From contig JALZUX010000149.1 of NCBI GenBank assembly GCA_023301405.1, forward strand, positions 1-5,892: a DNA stretch of 5,892 nucleotides, given 5' to 3'. The notes beneath the pieces were generated by a model. It was not told the DNA's origin and made no database searches. It saw nothing but the letters and a program-made list of their open reading frames with translations. Positions 4,486 to 5,892 of the stretch are shown here, piece by piece. Source of the stretch: Granulosicoccaceae bacterium (GTDB lineage Bacteria > Pseudomonadota > Gammaproteobacteria > Granulosicoccales > Granulosicoccaceae). Position 1 is the first letter of the stretch. Every line of letters starts with the position of its first letter. The position numbers were made by a program, and so were the translations under genes.

Positions 4486-5727
4486 CTAATTTCCGCCGAA
4501 ACCACGCGCTACCTTATTTTCGTCGATAGGATGAATAACTGATTCAAACGCCTTAAGTCGTTTATGAATAGACATCAGCTCTATAATTCTGGTCCATGAA
4601 TTAACGAGGAATTGAAAGGAGTTTTCAACCCGTGAAAATGCCTGATTAATTTGCTGATAGAGACCAAACGTTATCGCTCCCGCCACAAACGTAGGCCCTA
4701 ACGCAATAAGCGGGATAAAACTTGCGCCTTGCAAATAAGCATAACGGAATATATTGAAATATAGATAGTTAAAATATAGCTTGAAATAGTTTTTTCGAAC
4801 CTCACCAAATAATTCCTGCACTGTTGGAGGCGCTGCCCGCTCTACGTAATCTTCTCCATAAACCAGTTCCTTCCTGTAGGCCGCTTCAACCTTCTGATTA
4901 TTAAATTCAAGACCTGGCAAACGATACCCGACTGCAGCTAGCAATACCGTACCGAACGCAGCAGAGAGTAACGCGAGGAAAACCAGTGATCCATTTACAG
5001 CACCGATTATTGGGAGTTCCGTCACCTCCTTTGATAGCGTCCACAGCAGAGGTAAGAAAGCGATAAGTGTCATAATGGAACTAATGAACGCCGACCCCAG
5101 TGTTTCCATAATACTGGCAAACTTCATGGTATCTTCTTGCACTCGCTGAGCCGCCCCTTCAATTGCCCTAAGGTTGACCCAGTGAGACATATAGTATTCG
5201 TTCATCGCTGTGCGCCACCGAAAAACATAATGGGACGTGAAAAATGCGAATAGCACAAGAACCAGTATGTTAGGTACTAATATGTAGAGCAGTGTAAGAA
5301 GTCTACCGTAGTAGTCTTCTGCGGTAATTATACTCGTGCCTTTCTCAGACAACGCCAACTGAAGTAGATCGTAAAAATCCCCATACCAATTGTTGATATA
5401 CACACCAAGTTGAACCTGAAAGTAGGTCACCAGCAGAATAACCGCACTGCCGCAAACCGCCCACCAATACCACTTGTTACGGTCAATAAAAAACCACACG
5501 GCACAAAACACCGCGGCCACGATCACAATGTACTGATACAGCCAAACCTTATCTGGATTTAGAAATGGAGGGCGCTGGCCCTCTGCTGCTGGCAGAGCTT
5601 CGCGCATTAGACTGAACTGGGGCGCCAATCCGTCGGCGAGCCCATACCAAAGGAACAAGCTGACGAAAAACCAGCCAATAGCCGACAGAACGAATTTCTT
5701 CGGCGATGGAAAGAAGGATGCAAACAT
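4486..5727 (-). CDS. sbmA: SbmA/BacA-type peptide antibiotic transporter
   Basis: This inner-membrane transporter takes up peptides by proton motive force. In E. coli SbmA imports microcins B17 and J25, bleomycin and proline-rich antimicrobial peptides; BacA of rhizobia is the related symbiosis factor. The 413 residues compare with about 406 in E. coli and no ATP-binding domain is present, as expected for the family. The N-terminus (MFASFFPSP against remembered MFKSFFPKP) fixes the ATG start. Highly conserved blocks are seen at SHYVFRWRTAMNEYYM (165-180), IEGAAQRVQEDTM (189-201), IMTLIAFLPLLWTLS (218-232), ELPIIG (237-242), LPGLEFNNQKVEAAYRKEL (270-288, then VYGED), PPTV-ELF (300-307) and NSWTRIIELMSI-KRL (376-391). 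Several hydrophobic segments are visible (roughly 14-32, 63-81, 87-110, 145-164, 211-231, 248-267, 335-357). It appears intact and monocistronic. No microcin or peptide-biosynthesis gene is adjacent. Confidence 0.96.
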   Translation of the reverse strand: MFASFFPSPKKFVLSAIGWFFVSLFLWYGLADGLAPQFSLMREALPAAEGQRPPFLNPDKVWLYQYIVIVAAVFCAVWFFIDRNKWYWWAVCGSAVILLVTYFQVQLGVYINNWYGDFYDLLQLALSEKGTSIITAEDYYGRLLTLLYILVPNILVLVLFAFFTSHYVFRWRTAMNEYYMSHWVNLRAIEGAAQRVQEDTMKFASIMETLGSAFISSIMTLIAFLPLLWTLSKEVTELPIIGAVNGSLVFLALLSAAFGTVLLAAVGYRLPGLEFNNQKVEAAYRKELVYGEDYVERAAPPTVQELFGEVRKNYFKLYFNYLYFNIFRYAYLQGASFIPLIALGPTFVAGAITFGLYQQINQAFSRVENSFQFLVNSWTRIIELMSIHKRLKAFESVIHPIDENKVARGFGGN

Positions 5728-5758
5728 TTTGTTGACCCGTATTATTAGTTGAAAACCT

Positions 5759-5768
5759 TCACATGTGA
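5759..5768. promoter_or_regulatory. Palindrome TCACATGTGA upstream of sbmA, possible operator
   Basis: TCACATGTGA is a perfect 10-base palindrome 31 bases upstream of the sbmA ATG, followed toward the gene by the AT-rich TAATAAT. It could be a regulator site in the promoter region. It is not a CRP site, whose half-sites have the opposite order and a 6-base spacer. The sbmA start has no strong Shine-Dalgarno. Confidence 0.25.
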
Positions 5769-5892
5769 CCTAACACGCAAAGGCAAGGCAATTTCTCGAC
5801 GGCACTGTCCTGACTGATTTGCTTCATACTTCGAAGCGAACACACTCGCAATTTACCCGCCTGAATTTGATTGTTTCAGAGTTCCCAGCGAA

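Noticed and set aside
4351..4542. Plus-strand frame of 63 codons overlapping the 3' end of sbmA
   Set aside because: It crosses both 9-bp inverted repeats and runs antisense into sbmA; no supporting ribosome site or motif.

Overview
The window reads as chromosomal DNA of a Gram-negative proteobacterium, most likely a gammaproteobacterium. The support is an SbmA close to the E. coli protein along its length, a lipoprotein signal with a canonical lipobox, a Fur-box-like site and moderate GC content judged by eye. There is no clear sign of a transposase, phage gene, CRISPR array, rRNA or tRNA.

Layout. Bases 1-732 (+) are the C-terminal part of nicotinate phosphoribosyltransferase (pncB), cut by the window edge and followed by a hairpin. 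It converges with a four-helix membrane protein of unknown function (845-1345, -). A short intergenic stretch leads to a classical short-chain dehydrogenase/reductase (1615-2430, -). Next comes a gene-free stretch of about 400 bases, then an ECF sigma factor gene (3237-3851, -). That gene is translationally coupled through a TAGTG junction to a small single-pass membrane protein that is probably its anti-sigma factor (2827-3237, -). A 15/19 Fur-box-like sequence lies just upstream of the sigma gene. On the other side of that control region is a short predicted lipoprotein (4111-4299, +) that may be frameshifted or decaying. The last gene is a full-length sbmA/bacA-type peptide transporter (4486-5727, -), followed by two perfect 9-bp inverted repeats.

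How the genes fit together. Only the sigma/anti-sigma pair forms an evident operon; the other genes look like separate units (NAD salvage, an oxidoreductase, a peptide importer). The sigma/anti-sigma unit may be controlled by iron through Fur and could act as an envelope-linked regulatory switch. Its target genes cannot be identified here.

Most notable observations: the Fur-like site on the sigma/anti-sigma operon; the anti-sigma candidate, which lacks a zinc anti-sigma motif; and a diverged direct repeat of about 40 bases (32/40 identical) in the two intergenic regions flanking the dehydrogenase gene, which the annotated genes do not explain. I did not find a convincing new multi-gene system.
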